Source: Poindextera sp965277425 (GTDB lineage Bacteria; Pseudomonadota; Alphaproteobacteria; Caulobacterales; Caulobacteraceae). From it: DNA of 64,000 nucleotides. Below the pieces are notes generated by a model, which searched no databases, was not told the DNA's origin, and saw nothing but the letters and a program-made list of their open reading frames with translations. The DNA lies in NCBI GenBank assembly GCA_965277425.1, contig CBDICR010000006.1, positions 310,001-374,000 on the forward strand. The letters run 5' to 3'. Below, in pieces: positions 23,762 through 32,791 of this stretch (positions within the stretch are counted from its first letter, which is position 1; the number at the start of each line of letters is the position of its first letter). The position numbers and the translations under genes are program-made.

Positions 23762-26332
23762 ATGAGCGTGGTCATCCCCCCCGTGAGCAAGGCCTCGTCG
23801 CGATCTGCGTGGTTCAGTTGGGCGGCGCCTGTCGTCCTGCTGGTGGTCCTGGCGGTGATGACCATCTTCCTGGCGGTCGACCATCTGGTGCTCACCCGCG
23901 CCGAGCGTGGCTGGGTCAGCCACAGCCGCGACGTGATCGAGGCCACCCAGTCGCTGTTTTCGTCCGCCGTCGAGGTGGAGTCGGCGCAGCGCGCCTACAA
24001 TTTCGGCGGCGATCCCAGCTATCTCGACCATTTCGACGCCGACCGCGCCGCCGTCGCGGCGACCGGGGCCAGACTCCGCGCCCTGGTCAAGGACAGTCCC
24101 GAGCAAAGCCGGCGCGTCGAGCGTCTGGTCGACAGCCTGACCGAGCGGGTGGCCGTCTCCAAGGCGCGCGTCGACCTCTACCGCGCCGGCCGCGCGAACG
24201 AGGCGCGCAATGGAAGCCGGGGGATCGGGAAGGCCGCCATGAACCGCGCCCGCGCCGCGGTGGCGGACATCATGGCCTCGGAAGACACGCTGCTGGCGGG
24301 CCGGACGGCCAGCGCCAACCGCGACGAGTTGGCCGGCTTCCTCATTGCGATCTCGGTGAGCGGACTGGCCATAGTCGGCCTGGCCGCCCTGATGAGCGTG
24401 ACGGCGGCCGCCAACCGCCGCCTCGAACACGAGATCGCCGAGCGCGAGGTCGCCCAGGCCGCCCAGCGCGACAGCGAGGCCCGCTACCGGGCGATCTTCG
24501 CCAATACCGCCGAGCTGCTGTCCCTGATCGACGTCCTGCCCGACGAGGTCTTCCGCATGGCCGAGGTCAATCCGGCCTATGAGCGGGCGACGGGCCTGAC
24601 GACCGCCCAGGTGCGCGGGGTCAATCTGCGCCGGATGGCGAGGGAGCCGGAGGCGAACGCCCTGGTCGCCCAACTGCGGCGGGTGGTCGAGGACGGTCAG
24701 CCGGCCCTGACCCGCGACCGGGTCGATCTTCCCGGTGGTCAGCGCATCTGGGAATCCATGCTGGTTCCGCTGCGCAACGACGCCGGCCGCATCGACCGCA
24801 TCCTGATCTCGTCGCGCGACGTCACCGACCGCGAGCAATCGCAGGAGCGGCTGCGGCGGGCGCAGCGCATGGAGGCGGTCGGCCACCTGACCGGCGGCGT
24901 GGCGCACGACTTCAACAACATCCTGCAGGTGATCCGCGGCAATCTCGAACTGATCGCCGCCAAGGTGAAGGACCGCGAGATTTCGCAAAGGCTGAAGAAC
25001 GCCCTGCACGGCGCCGATCGCGCCGCGGCGCTCACCCGCCAGCTGCTCGCCTTCGCGCGCCGCCAGCCGCTGGAGCCCAAGGTGGTGAACCTGGGCCGGC
25101 AGGTGACCGACATGGCCGAGATGCTCCGTCGCACCCTCGGCGAAGGCGTCGAGGTGGAGATGGTGACCGCCGGCGGCCTGTGGAACACGCTGGCCGACCC
25201 GGCGCAGGTGGAAAGCGCCGTCCTCAACCTGGCCCTCAACGCGCGCGACGCCATGCCGGACGGCGGGCGGCTGACCATCGAAATCACCAACGCCGTGCTC
25301 GATGAAACCTATGTGCGCAAGGAACAGGAGGTCGAGCCGGGCCAGTATGTGCTGCTGGCGGTCTCAGACACCGGCCACGGCATGGACAAGGACACCCTCG
25401 CCAAGGTGTTCGAGCCCTTCTTCACCACCAAGAGCGACGGCAAGGGCACGGGGCTGGGCCTGTCCATGGTCTATGGCTTCGTCAAGCAGTCGAACGGCCA
25501 CGCGCAGATCTACAGCGAGCCCGGTCACGGCACGACGGTGAAGCTCTACCTGCCGCGTTCGCGCCAATCGGCCTCGCCGGTCGAACAGACCGACATCGGC
25601 TCGATCGCCGGCCGCAGCGAGGTGATCCTGGTGGTCGAGGACGACGACCTGGTCCGCGCCTCCGCCGTCGGGGCGTTGCGCGATCTGGGCTATACCTGCC
25701 TGCACGCCTCGGGCGGGGCGGCGGCGCTGGAGGTGCTGAAATCAGGCGCCAAGGTCGATCTTCTGTTCACGGACGTCATCATGCCCGGGCCGGTCAAAAG
25801 CCGCGACCTGGCCCGTGAGGCGCTGACGCTGCGGCCGGACCTGCCGGTCCTGTTCACGTCCGGCTACACCGAAAACGCCATCGTGCATCATGGACGGCTC
25901 GACGAAGGCGTGCAGCTGCTCAGCAAGCCCTACGCCCGCGATGACCTCGCCCGCCGAATCCGCGGCCTGCTGCGCGCCGCCCAACCGGTCGTGCTGGTGG
26001 TCGAGGACGATCCGCTGGTGCGCATGGCGGCGGTCGACATGGTGGAAGCCCTGGGCTTCACCGCCCTCCAGGCCGGCGACGCCGGCGAGGCGCTCGATAT
26101 CGTTCGCGGCCAGCGCCGGCTGGACATTCTGTTCACGGACATTGGCCTTCCGGGCATGCGCGGGCCGGAACTGGCGGCTAGCGCGGTCAAGCTGCGCCCC
26201 GCCCTGAAAGTCGTCTTCGCCAGCGGCTACAGCGAAAACGAAGAGGCCCAGGCCATCGAAGGCGCGGCCCATCTCGGCAAGCCCTATCAGCACGACCAAC
26301 TCGCGGCCGTCTTGACCCAAGCGGTGGGGTAG
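23762..26332 (+). CDS. Hybrid sensor histidine kinase with CHASE3-like, PAS and two receiver domains
   Basis: 856 residues from the ATG at 23762 (30 codons after the first in-frame start; the longer form has no similarity). TM1 at about 20-40, a periplasmic CHASE3-like helical domain to about 185, TM2 at about 192-215, PAS at about 245-360, HisKA with the phospho-His in GGVAHDFNNIL (about 385), HATPase with NARDAMPDGG, DTGHGM and GTGLGLSMVYG (about 490-610), then receivers with Asp in LLFTDVIMPG (about 685) and ILFTDIGLPG (about 805). There is no DNA-binding output, so signal must pass to an unlinked phosphotransfer partner. Divergent from sthA. Confidence 0.9.
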   Translation: MSVVIPPVSKASSRSAWFSWAAPVVLLVVLAVMTIFLAVDHLVLTRAERGWVSHSRDVIEATQSLFSSAVEVESAQRAYNFGGDPSYLDHFDADRAAVAATGARLRALVKDSPEQSRRVERLVDSLTERVAVSKARVDLYRAGRANEARNGSRGIGKAAMNRARAAVADIMASEDTLLAGRTASANRDELAGFLIAISVSGLAIVGLAALMSVTAAANRRLEHEIAEREVAQAAQRDSEARYRAIFANTAELLSLIDVLPDEVFRMAEVNPAYERATGLTTAQVRGVNLRRMAREPEANALVAQLRRVVEDGQPALTRDRVDLPGGQRIWESMLVPLRNDAGRIDRILISSRDVTDREQSQERLRRAQRMEAVGHLTGGVAHDFNNILQVIRGNLELIAAKVKDREISQRLKNALHGADRAAALTRQLLAFARRQPLEPKVVNLGRQVTDMAEMLRRTLGEGVEVEMVTAGGLWNTLADPAQVESAVLNLALNARDAMPDGGRLTIEITNAVLDETYVRKEQEVEPGQYVLLAVSDTGHGMDKDTLAKVFEPFFTTKSDGKGTGLGLSMVYGFVKQSNGHAQIYSEPGHGTTVKLYLPRSRQSASPVEQTDIGSIAGRSEVILVVEDDDLVRASAVGALRDLGYTCLHASGGAAALEVLKSGAKVDLLFTDVIMPGPVKSRDLAREALTLRPDLPVLFTSGYTENAIVHHGRLDEGVQLLSKPYARDDLARRIRGLLRAAQPVVLVVEDDPLVRMAAVDMVEALGFTALQAGDAGEALDIVRGQRRLDILFTDIGLPGMRGPELAASAVKLRPALKVVFASGYSENEEAQAIEGAAHLGKPYQHDQLAAVLTQAVG

Positions 26333-26351
26333 CTCCAAACCAAAACCGTCA

Positions 26352-26423
26352 TGGCCCGGCTTGTCCGGGCCACCCATGATCACCGTCGATCGTCAGTGTT
26401 CATGGGTCCCCCGCATTCGGGGG
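26352..26423. repeat. Two intergenic hairpins, terminator/REP-like
   Basis: TGGCCCGG-CTTGT-CCGGGCCA (26352-26372) and CCCCCG-CATT-CGGGGG (26408-26423) are perfect stems between the convergent kinase and acetyltransferase genes. The CATGGCCCGGCTTGTCCGGGCC type is common between genes in alphaproteobacteria. Neither is followed by a T-run, so transcription-end activity is possible but unproven. Confidence 0.55.
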
Positions 26424-26469
26424 GGATGACGATCTATCTTAGCGCATGAAGACAGAGGAACGCGCTTGC

Positions 26470-27015
26470 CTACCCTCCGCCCCAGTCGATACCCGGCCCT
26501 GCCGGCGCATCGCCCCCGCCGACATTCAGCTTACGTTGCATCGTCACCACGTCGACCCAGCGGCCGGCCTTGAAGCCCAGGCCGCGCAAGGTCCCGGCGG
26601 GGGTAAAGCCGCAGGCGCGATGGACGCCGATCGAGCCGGCATTGTCGCTGTCGCCGATCATGGCCACCATCTGGCGCAGGCCCAGCGACTCGGCCCGCGC
26701 GATCACGGCCTGAAGCAGCGCCTTGCCGAGGCCCTGGCCAAGCCGATCCGGCGCGATATAGACGCTGTCCTCGACCGTATAGCGGTAGGCCGCGCGGGTG
26801 CGGAAGGGCGAGGCATAGGCGAAACCCGCCACGGCGCCGTCGAACTCGGCGACCAGATAGGGCAGGCCATGGCCGAGGACCGCGCCGACCCGCCGCGCCA
26901 TGTCCTCAGCCGACGGAGGGACCTCCTCGAACGTGCCGAACCCGTGCAGGACGTGATGGCCGTAGATCGCCGCCAGCGCCGGCGCGTCGTCGCTCATTGC
27001 CGGCCTGATCCTCAC
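26470..27015 (-). CDS. GNAT acetyltransferase, phosphinothricin/methionine-sulfoximine type
   Basis: 181 residues from a GTG at 27015 that overlaps the oligopeptidase stop in GTGA. VRIRPAMSDDAPALAAIYGHHV is the classical N-terminus of phosphinothricin acetyltransferase-like GNATs; FGTFEEVPPS, VEDSVYIAPDRLGQGLGKALL (acetyl-CoA pyrophosphate loop, QGLGKA) and the C-terminal GFKAGRWVDVVTMQR support it. It acetylates small amine-bearing amino-acid analogues in the cytoplasm. The open frame upstream to 27201 belongs to the overlapping peptidase gene. Coupled to that gene by overlap. Confidence 0.88.
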   Translation of the reverse strand: MRIRPAMSDDAPALAAIYGHHVLHGFGTFEEVPPSAEDMARRVGAVLGHGLPYLVAEFDGAVAGFAYASPFRTRAAYRYTVEDSVYIAPDRLGQGLGKALLQAVIARAESLGLRQMVAMIGDSDNAGSIGVHRACGFTPAGTLRGLGFKAGRWVDVVTMQRKLNVGGGDAPAGPGIDWGGG

Positions 27016-29108
27016 GCGGCGTTCTCCCAGCCGCGCTCGATGGCCCAGACGGCGAAGGCGTAGTCCAGCGCGATCTCCTTCAGGAAATCGAACCGCCCGG
27101 ACGCGCCGCCATGACCGGCTTCCATGTTGATTTTCAAGAGGATGGGCGCCGCGCCCGTGGTCTTCTCGCGCAGTTTCGCCACCCACTTGGCCGGCTCCCA
27201 ATAGGTGACGCGCGGGTCGGACAGGCCGCCGGTGGCCAGGACGGCCGGATAGGGCTTGGCCGCGACATTGTCATAGGGGCTGTAGCTGGCGATGAGGTCG
27301 TAGGCCGCCTCGTCCGTCAGCGGATCGCCCCACTCGGGCCACTCGGGCGGGGTGAGCGGCAAGGTCGCATCGCTGATGGTGTTGAGCACGTCGACGAAGG
27401 GCACCGCGCCGATGATCCCGGCCCAGAGGTCGGGCCGAAGGTTGGCGATCGCCCCCATCAGCATGCCGCCGGCCGAACCGCCATAGGCGACGATGCGGCC
27501 CGCCTTGCCGTAGCCGCCCGCGACCAGGTGCTCGGCGCTGGCGATGAAGTCGGTGAAAGTGTTGGGCTTCTTGCGCCCGCGCCCGTCGAGGAACCAGCCG
27601 TAGCCCTTTTCCGAGCCGCCGCGCACATGCGCCGTCGCCCAGATCCAGCCGCGATCGACCAGCGAAAGCTGTCGGATCGAGAAGTGCGGCTCCATGGACA
27701 GTCCATAGGCCCCATAGCCGTAGAGCAGCATCGGCGCCGAGCCGTCCAGCGGGGTGTCCGCCCGCATCAGGACGGTGATCGGAACCTCCGCTCCGTCCGC
27801 CGCCCTGGCGTAGAGCCGGCGGGTGACGTAGTTGGCCGGATCGTGGCCGGAGGGGATGTCCTGGGTCTTGCGCAGGGTCCTGGCGCCGGTCGCCATGTCG
27901 TAGTCGATCCACTGTTTCGGCGTGGCCGGCGATTCATAGACGAAGCGCATGGTCGGGGTGTCGAACTCATAGCCGCCGCCGAGGCCGAGCGCATAGGCCT
28001 CCTCGTCGAAGGCGATGGCGTGCTCGTCGCCCGAGGCGCGCGCGGTCAGGATGATGCGGTTCAAGGCGTTCTCGCGCACCAGGCGCACGAACCAGTCCTT
28101 ATAGGCGCCGATGCCGACGATGAACTGGCCAGGCGTGTGGGCGATCCAGTCCTTCCAGTTGGCGCGCGAGGGATCGGCCTCAGGCGCCTCCACCACCTTG
28201 AAGTCGATGGCGGCGTCGGCATTGGTGTGGATCAGCAAGCGCCCGTTCCAGTGCTCGACGTCATAGCGCAGGCCGTTGGTGCGCGGCTCGACCACGCAGG
28301 GCGCGGCGGTCGGATCGGCGGCCGGGATCAGCCGGGCCTCCGAGGTCTCGTGGTCGCCGGCGCCGATGACGATATAGGCGTTTGAGCTGGTCCGGCCGAG
28401 GGAGAGGAAGAAGCCGTCGTCGGGCTCCTCATAGACCAGCACGTCGTCGCCCGCCCCGCCACGCGCCGGGCGGCGGAAGACCTTGGCCGGGCGGCCGTTG
28501 TCGTCGCGCCAGATCCAGAACAGCCAGGCCGAGTCCGGCGACCAGGTGAAGTCGCCGGTGGCGCTTTCCACCGGCTCGGCCAGCACCTCGCCGGTGGCCA
28601 GGTCCTTGATCCGGATGCGGTAGACCTCCGAGCCCTGCTCATCGACCGCAAAGGCGAACAGGCGGTGATCGGGACTGTGATGGGCGGCCCCGACATGGAA
28701 ATAGGCGTGGCCCTTCGAAAGGGCGTCCTCGTCGATCAGGATGGCTTCCTCGCCGCCGCCTCTGGGGCTGCGGGCGTGGATCGGATGCTGGGCGCCGGTC
28801 TCATAGCGCCAGTAATAGTCGAAGGGCCCGTCCGGCGACGGGACCGAGGCGTCGTCCTCCTTGATGCGCCCCTTCATCTCCGCGAACATCGCCGCCTGCA
28901 GCGCCTCGGTCGGGGCCAGCATGGCCTTGGTGTAGGCGTTCTCCGCCTCCAGGTGCGCCTTGACGTCGGCGCGGATCACGGCCGGATCGCGCAGCACCGC
29001 CTGCCAGTTGTCGTCGCGCAGCCAGGCATAGTCGTCCACCCGCTGGCGGTCGAGCTGGGTGATGGACTTAGGGGCCTTGGCGGCGACGGGGGGCTTGGGA
29101 GCGGTCAT
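27012..29108 (-). CDS. S9 family peptidase, oligopeptidase B type
   Basis: 698 residues from the ATG at 29108; the longer frame adds 33 residues without similarity. The N-terminal beta-propeller contains DPTAAPC-type blades, and the C-terminal alpha/beta-hydrolase domain has HVRGGSEKGYGW (about 525), the serine elbow GGSAGGMLMGA (about 576), Asp near DPRVTYWEPAKW and the His in AGHGGASGRFD (about 674). Oligopeptidase B hydrolyses short peptides after basic residues in the cytosol. No signal peptide. Followed by the overlapping GNAT gene. Confidence 0.9.
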   Translation of the reverse strand: MTAPKPPVAAKAPKSITQLDRQRVDDYAWLRDDNWQAVLRDPAVIRADVKAHLEAENAYTKAMLAPTEALQAAMFAEMKGRIKEDDASVPSPDGPFDYYWRYETGAQHPIHARSPRGGGEEAILIDEDALSKGHAYFHVGAAHHSPDHRLFAFAVDEQGSEVYRIRIKDLATGEVLAEPVESATGDFTWSPDSAWLFWIWRDDNGRPAKVFRRPARGGAGDDVLVYEEPDDGFFLSLGRTSSNAYIVIGAGDHETSEARLIPAADPTAAPCVVEPRTNGLRYDVEHWNGRLLIHTNADAAIDFKVVEAPEADPSRANWKDWIAHTPGQFIVGIGAYKDWFVRLVRENALNRIILTARASGDEHAIAFDEEAYALGLGGGYEFDTPTMRFVYESPATPKQWIDYDMATGARTLRKTQDIPSGHDPANYVTRRLYARAADGAEVPITVLMRADTPLDGSAPMLLYGYGAYGLSMEPHFSIRQLSLVDRGWIWATAHVRGGSEKGYGWFLDGRGRKKPNTFTDFIASAEHLVAGGYGKAGRIVAYGGSAGGMLMGAIANLRPDLWAGIIGAVPFVDVLNTISDATLPLTPPEWPEWGDPLTDEAAYDLIASYSPYDNVAAKPYPAVLATGGLSDPRVTYWEPAKWVAKLREKTTGAAPILLKINMEAGHGGASGRFDFLKEIALDYAFAVWAIERGWENAA

Positions 29109-29199
29109 GGCCCTATCCCTAGTTCCCGGCGTTCGCCCGCGAAAGCGCAACCCGACTTTTTCTATCTGGCGCGGCGCTTTCGGCAATGTCTGATAGCCG

Positions 29200-29287
29200 A
29201 ACCGCAAAGACCGCTAAGACGCCTATCTTCATGACCTAACCGTCGCCGCGACAAAAACTCTTCGCGCCCTTGGCGTCCTTTGCGGTT
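29200..29287. repeat. Long-range inverted repeat in intergenic DNA
   Basis: AACCGCAAAG (29200-29209) is inverted perfectly at 29278-29287 (CTTTGCGGTT). The similarity extends imperfectly inward (CCGCTAAG versus the reverse complement of CTTGGCGTCC). The spacer is about 68 bases. It sits between the oligopeptidase start and the GMC gene stop, and resembles a small intergenic repeat unit. Confidence 0.4.
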
Positions 29288-29306
29288 GAAAACCCAGGGC
29301 GGCCCG

Positions 29307-30872
29307 CTAGTGCAGCCGCTCCTTCAGGTGATCGCCGACCCGCATGGCGTTGGCGACGATGGTGAGGGTCGGGTTCACCGCCGCGGCTGAGACGAAGAAG
29401 CCGGAATCGACCACATAGAGGTTGTCCAGCTCATGCGCCTTGCAGAACGGGTCGAGCACGGAGCTTTGCGGGTCGGTCCCGAAGCGCGTCGTGCCGACCT
29501 GGTGCGCCGTGCCGTAGAGCGGCAGCAGAGAATCCAGCTCCACATGGTGCTGCGAGAACGGGTGGGCGTGGTCGACGAAGCCGTCCAGCGCCTGGTGCAG
29601 CTTGCGCACCAGCCGGTCGTGGCCATCCAGGTTGTTGTGGACGTAGTCGAGCGTGATGCGGCCGCCCGCGCCCAGCCTGACCCGATTGTCCGGCATCGGA
29701 AGGTCTTCCGAAATGACCAGGAAGCTGAGCAGCCGGTGGGCCATGGCGTTCATGAAGATGTCGGGCGTCAGAGCCGGCGGCAGCCAGTCGGAGACCTGGC
29801 CCTCCAGGGTCTGGCCGGTCATGTATTCGAGCAGCTGGATATGACCCATCGGATAGTCGAAGCCGCCGTCCGGGTCCTTCCAGTAGAAGTCGTTTACCGC
29901 CAGCGTCTTGGGAAATGTAGACTCCACCGGCGCGGCGGTCAGCGAAACCATGGCGGTCAGGGTGTGGAAGGCGTAGTTGCGCCCGACCTGATCCGAGCCG
30001 TTGGCGAGGCCGTTCGGATGCGCCGCATTGTGCGAGGCCAAGAGGATCACCGCGGTGTTCACCGCGCCGGCCGCCAGCACCACCATGTCGCCGGTCCAGC
30101 GCTCCTCGCCCTGGGCCGTCTCGCAGACCACCTCGGTGACCGACCGGCCCGGGCCGTCCGTCTCCAGACGCACGACCTTGCGCCCGGTGAGCAGGGTGAC
30201 GTTCGGCAGGCCGAGCAGCGGTTCGACCGCGCGCGTACGGGCGTCGCACTTGGCCTTGACCAGGCAGGGATAGCCGCCGCAGGTCTGGCAGCGGATGCAG
30301 GGACTGGTCACCGGATGCGGCTCGTCGCGGTCGACGCCAAGCGGCAGGCTAAAGGGCCGCCAGCCCTTGGCCTCGAAATGGCTCTTCAGCCGCTCGATGC
30401 CCGGATCGTGGCGCAGCGCCGGAAAGGCGTAGGGCGGCTCGTCGCCGGTCTCGGTCGGATCGACGCCGCGGGTTCCGTGCACCTTCCACAGGGTCTCGGC
30501 CTCCATATAGTAGGGGGCGAGGTCGGCGAGCGAGATCGGCCAGGCCGGCGAGACCCCGCCGGAATGGGTCACCTCGTCGAAATCGCCCTTGCGCAGCCGC
30601 ATCAGGGCCGCGCCGTAGAAGGTGGTGTTGCCGCCGACCCAATAGTGGGTGTTGGGGACGAACGGCTTGCCGCGCCGGTCGTACCACTGCTCCTTGGTGC
30701 GGTATTTCCGGTTCAGAAACACCGCCTTGGGGTCCCAGTTCGCGGCCTCGCGCGGCACGTGCTCGCCCCGCTCCAGGATCAGGATGCTCTTGCCGGTCGG
30801 CGCGAGCCGCTGGGCCAGCGTGCCGCCGCCAGCGCCCGACCCCACGATGATGACGTCGAAATGCGTGCTCAT
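29307..30872 (-). CDS. GMC-family FAD-dependent oxidoreductase
   Basis: 521 residues. N-terminal FAD motif VGSGAGGGTLAQRLA (about 10-24), GMC-type HYWVGGNTTFYGAAL (about 76-90), and a cysteine-containing insert CIRCQTCGGYPCLVKAKCDAR (split: CIRCQTCGGYPC and KAKCDAR, about 195-213) that is a possible metal or disulfide site seen in some bacterial dehydrogenases of this branch. The C-terminal HQVGTTRFGTDPQSSVLD and AAAVNPTLTIVANAMR are GMC_oxred_C hallmarks. It oxidises alcohols or sugars. Its start overlaps the SDR stop in ATGA, so the pair may act on one substrate in successive oxidations. No twin-arginine or Sec signal was seen. Confidence 0.88.
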   Translation of the reverse strand: MSTHFDVIIVGSGAGGGTLAQRLAPTGKSILILERGEHVPREAANWDPKAVFLNRKYRTKEQWYDRRGKPFVPNTHYWVGGNTTFYGAALMRLRKGDFDEVTHSGGVSPAWPISLADLAPYYMEAETLWKVHGTRGVDPTETGDEPPYAFPALRHDPGIERLKSHFEAKGWRPFSLPLGVDRDEPHPVTSPCIRCQTCGGYPCLVKAKCDARTRAVEPLLGLPNVTLLTGRKVVRLETDGPGRSVTEVVCETAQGEERWTGDMVVLAAGAVNTAVILLASHNAAHPNGLANGSDQVGRNYAFHTLTAMVSLTAAPVESTFPKTLAVNDFYWKDPDGGFDYPMGHIQLLEYMTGQTLEGQVSDWLPPALTPDIFMNAMAHRLLSFLVISEDLPMPDNRVRLGAGGRITLDYVHNNLDGHDRLVRKLHQALDGFVDHAHPFSQHHVELDSLLPLYGTAHQVGTTRFGTDPQSSVLDPFCKAHELDNLYVVDSGFFVSAAAVNPTLTIVANAMRVGDHLKERLH

Positions 30873-31717
30873 CCGACTTCGTCCTTCAGGTGATACTTGG
30901 CCGATCCGGCCGCGATCAGGGCGCGCACCAGGGGTTCGGGCAGGGTCTGCATCAGCACGGCCGCGACCTTGTTGTGCCAGCCAGGCGTCAGCACCAGCCG
31001 ACCCGCCGCATTGGCGCGGATCGTCGCCTCGGCGACCTGTTCGGCCGTCTGCCAGAGGCGGCGGTTCTCGGCCTGCATGATCTCGTGGGTCCCGGCCGCT
31101 TGCGCGAACTCGGTGCGGACGAAGCCGGGGCAGACCGCGGTGACCTTGAGGCCCCTGGCCCCATATTCGGCTTCCAAAGCCTGGCTGAACTTGACCAGCA
31201 GGGTCTTGGCGCCGGGATAGAGGCTGTTGCCGGCGACGCCGGGCGAAAAGGCCGCCAGCGAGGCGATGTTGACGATCGAGCCGCCGCCGCGAGCGATCAT
31301 GCCGGGAATGACCGCATAGGCGAGCGCGCAGGGCGTCACCACCATGGTCATCAGAAAGTCGCGCTGCCGCGACCAGGGCACGCCGGCGAAGCTCTGGGCG
31401 ATGCCGAAGCCGGCGTTGTTGACCAGGACGTCGACCTCGCGGCCGTGCTCGGCCAGGGCCGCCATGACCGGCGCCTGCGCCTCGAACAGCGACAGGTCGG
31501 CCGGGATGACCAGGGCCTCGATCCCATGCGCGGCCGCCAATTCCGTCGCCAGCGCCCGCAGCCGGTCGGCGCGCCGCGCGACCAGCGCCACGTCCAGGCC
31601 CCGTGCCGCATAGGCGCGCGCGAAGGCCTCGCCGAGGCCGGCCGAGGCGCCCGTCACCAGGGCCAGCCTTCGTCCGGTGCTGCGGCCCTTGGTCCCACTC
31701 GACGCCGGCTTGGCCAT
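30869..31717 (-). CDS. Short-chain dehydrogenase/reductase
   Basis: 282 residues. NAD(P)-binding TGASAGLGEAFARAYA (about 23-38), NNAGFGIAQ (about 100), catalytic Ser in IVNIASLAAF, and Tyr-x3-Lys as YPGAKTLL (about 163-167). The family resembles the DltE/YqjQ group of SDRs. The strong ATGA overlap with the GMC gene (30869-30872) suggests a common transcript with SDR first. Substrate unknown. Confidence 0.88.
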   Translation of the reverse strand: MAKPASSGTKGRSTGRRLALVTGASAGLGEAFARAYAARGLDVALVARRADRLRALATELAAAHGIEALVIPADLSLFEAQAPVMAALAEHGREVDVLVNNAGFGIAQSFAGVPWSRQRDFLMTMVVTPCALAYAVIPGMIARGGGSIVNIASLAAFSPGVAGNSLYPGAKTLLVKFSQALEAEYGARGLKVTAVCPGFVRTEFAQAAGTHEIMQAENRRLWQTAEQVAEATIRANAAGRLVLTPGWHNKVAAVLMQTLPEPLVRALIAAGSAKYHLKDEVG

Positions 31718-31821
31718 GACTCAGAATGGTCCTCAGAGTCGTTTCTCGCTAAGGCGCAGCTTGTGTGCAGCGGCGACGCGCGTCAAATGGCGAAACGGCC
31801 TTAGTTCCCGGGGGCTGGGGT

Positions 31822-32667
31822 ATGTCAGTGGATATTTCCGCGCAACTGATCCAGGCGACCGTCCAGGTGGAGCAGGCGCTCCCCAACGGCAGCCACATTA
31901 TCGGCACCGGCTTTCTGGTCAGCGATCCGACCGCGGACGGCAAGCCGCGCACGGTTCTGGTCACCGCCAATCACGTCCTCAGCCGCATGCCGGGCGCTGA
32001 GGCCCATATCGGTTATCGGCTGCAGAGCAAGGACGGCGGCTGGCGCTACGATCCTCGGCCGATCGTGATCCGCACGGCCAAGGCCGAGCTGTGGACGCAC
32101 AACCCCAGCCGCGATGTGGCCGCCATCGTGGTCAAGGCCCCGGCCGAATTCGCCAAGTCCGCCATTCCGCTCGACTGGCTGGCCGGCGGCGACACCTTCG
32201 CCAAGTATCAGATCGGCCCGGGCGACGAGATGATGGTGCTGGGCTATCCGCAGGGGCTCTCCGCCGATTCGGCGGGCTTCCCGATTCTCCGCTCCGGGCG
32301 CGTCGCCTCGCCGATCGATGCGCCGAGCGCCTCGCCGACCTTCCTGCTCGATTTCCGGGTCTTCCCCGGCAATTCCGGCGGCCCGGTGTTCATCTCCCAG
32401 GAAGACCGCCACCGCCCCGGCACCGACCAGGCGGAAAACGTCCAGTTCGTCGCCGGCATGCTGACCCAGCAGGTCGAGCTGAACGACGAGCGCCTGGAGA
32501 TCGGCATCGTCACCGATGCGACCTTCATCCGCGACACCATCGCCCTGCTCGACAAGCCGAAGGGCAAGACCGCGCCCCTGTCGCCGGAGGCTCCGGCCGC
32601 CAACCCCGACGCGCCGGTCACCGTGACCGACGCCGCTGCCAGCGTCGGCCAGGCGGTGGGGGACTAG
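31822..32667 (+). CDS. Trypsin-like serine protease without signal peptide
   Basis: 281 residues from the ATG at 31822 (longer frames start at 31765 with no similarity). The chymotrypsin-fold triad is visible: His in VTANHVLS (about 55), Asp in PSRDVAAIVV (about 96) and Ser in FPGNSGGPVF (about 187). No N-terminal signal or TM segment is present, which is unusual for this fold, so the protease may act in the cytoplasm or be translocated otherwise. There is no PDZ domain and the C-terminal 50 residues are Pro/Ala-rich. Divergent from the SDR gene by about 100 bases; no partner recognised. Confidence 0.82.
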   Translation: MSVDISAQLIQATVQVEQALPNGSHIIGTGFLVSDPTADGKPRTVLVTANHVLSRMPGAEAHIGYRLQSKDGGWRYDPRPIVIRTAKAELWTHNPSRDVAAIVVKAPAEFAKSAIPLDWLAGGDTFAKYQIGPGDEMMVLGYPQGLSADSAGFPILRSGRVASPIDAPSASPTFLLDFRVFPGNSGGPVFISQEDRHRPGTDQAENVQFVAGMLTQQVELNDERLEIGIVTDATFIRDTIALLDKPKGKTAPLSPEAPAANPDAPVTVTDAAASVGQAVGD

Positions 32668-32791
32668 GGCCTGTACTCATAGGCGCGGCCAAGGTCAGCT
32701 TTGACCGGGCTCACCCATAGCGGACGTTGCCCGCTTCACGTTTTTAGGGCCCGGCTGTACGCTGCGGTGAGCGTCGAAAAAGGCTTCGGAT

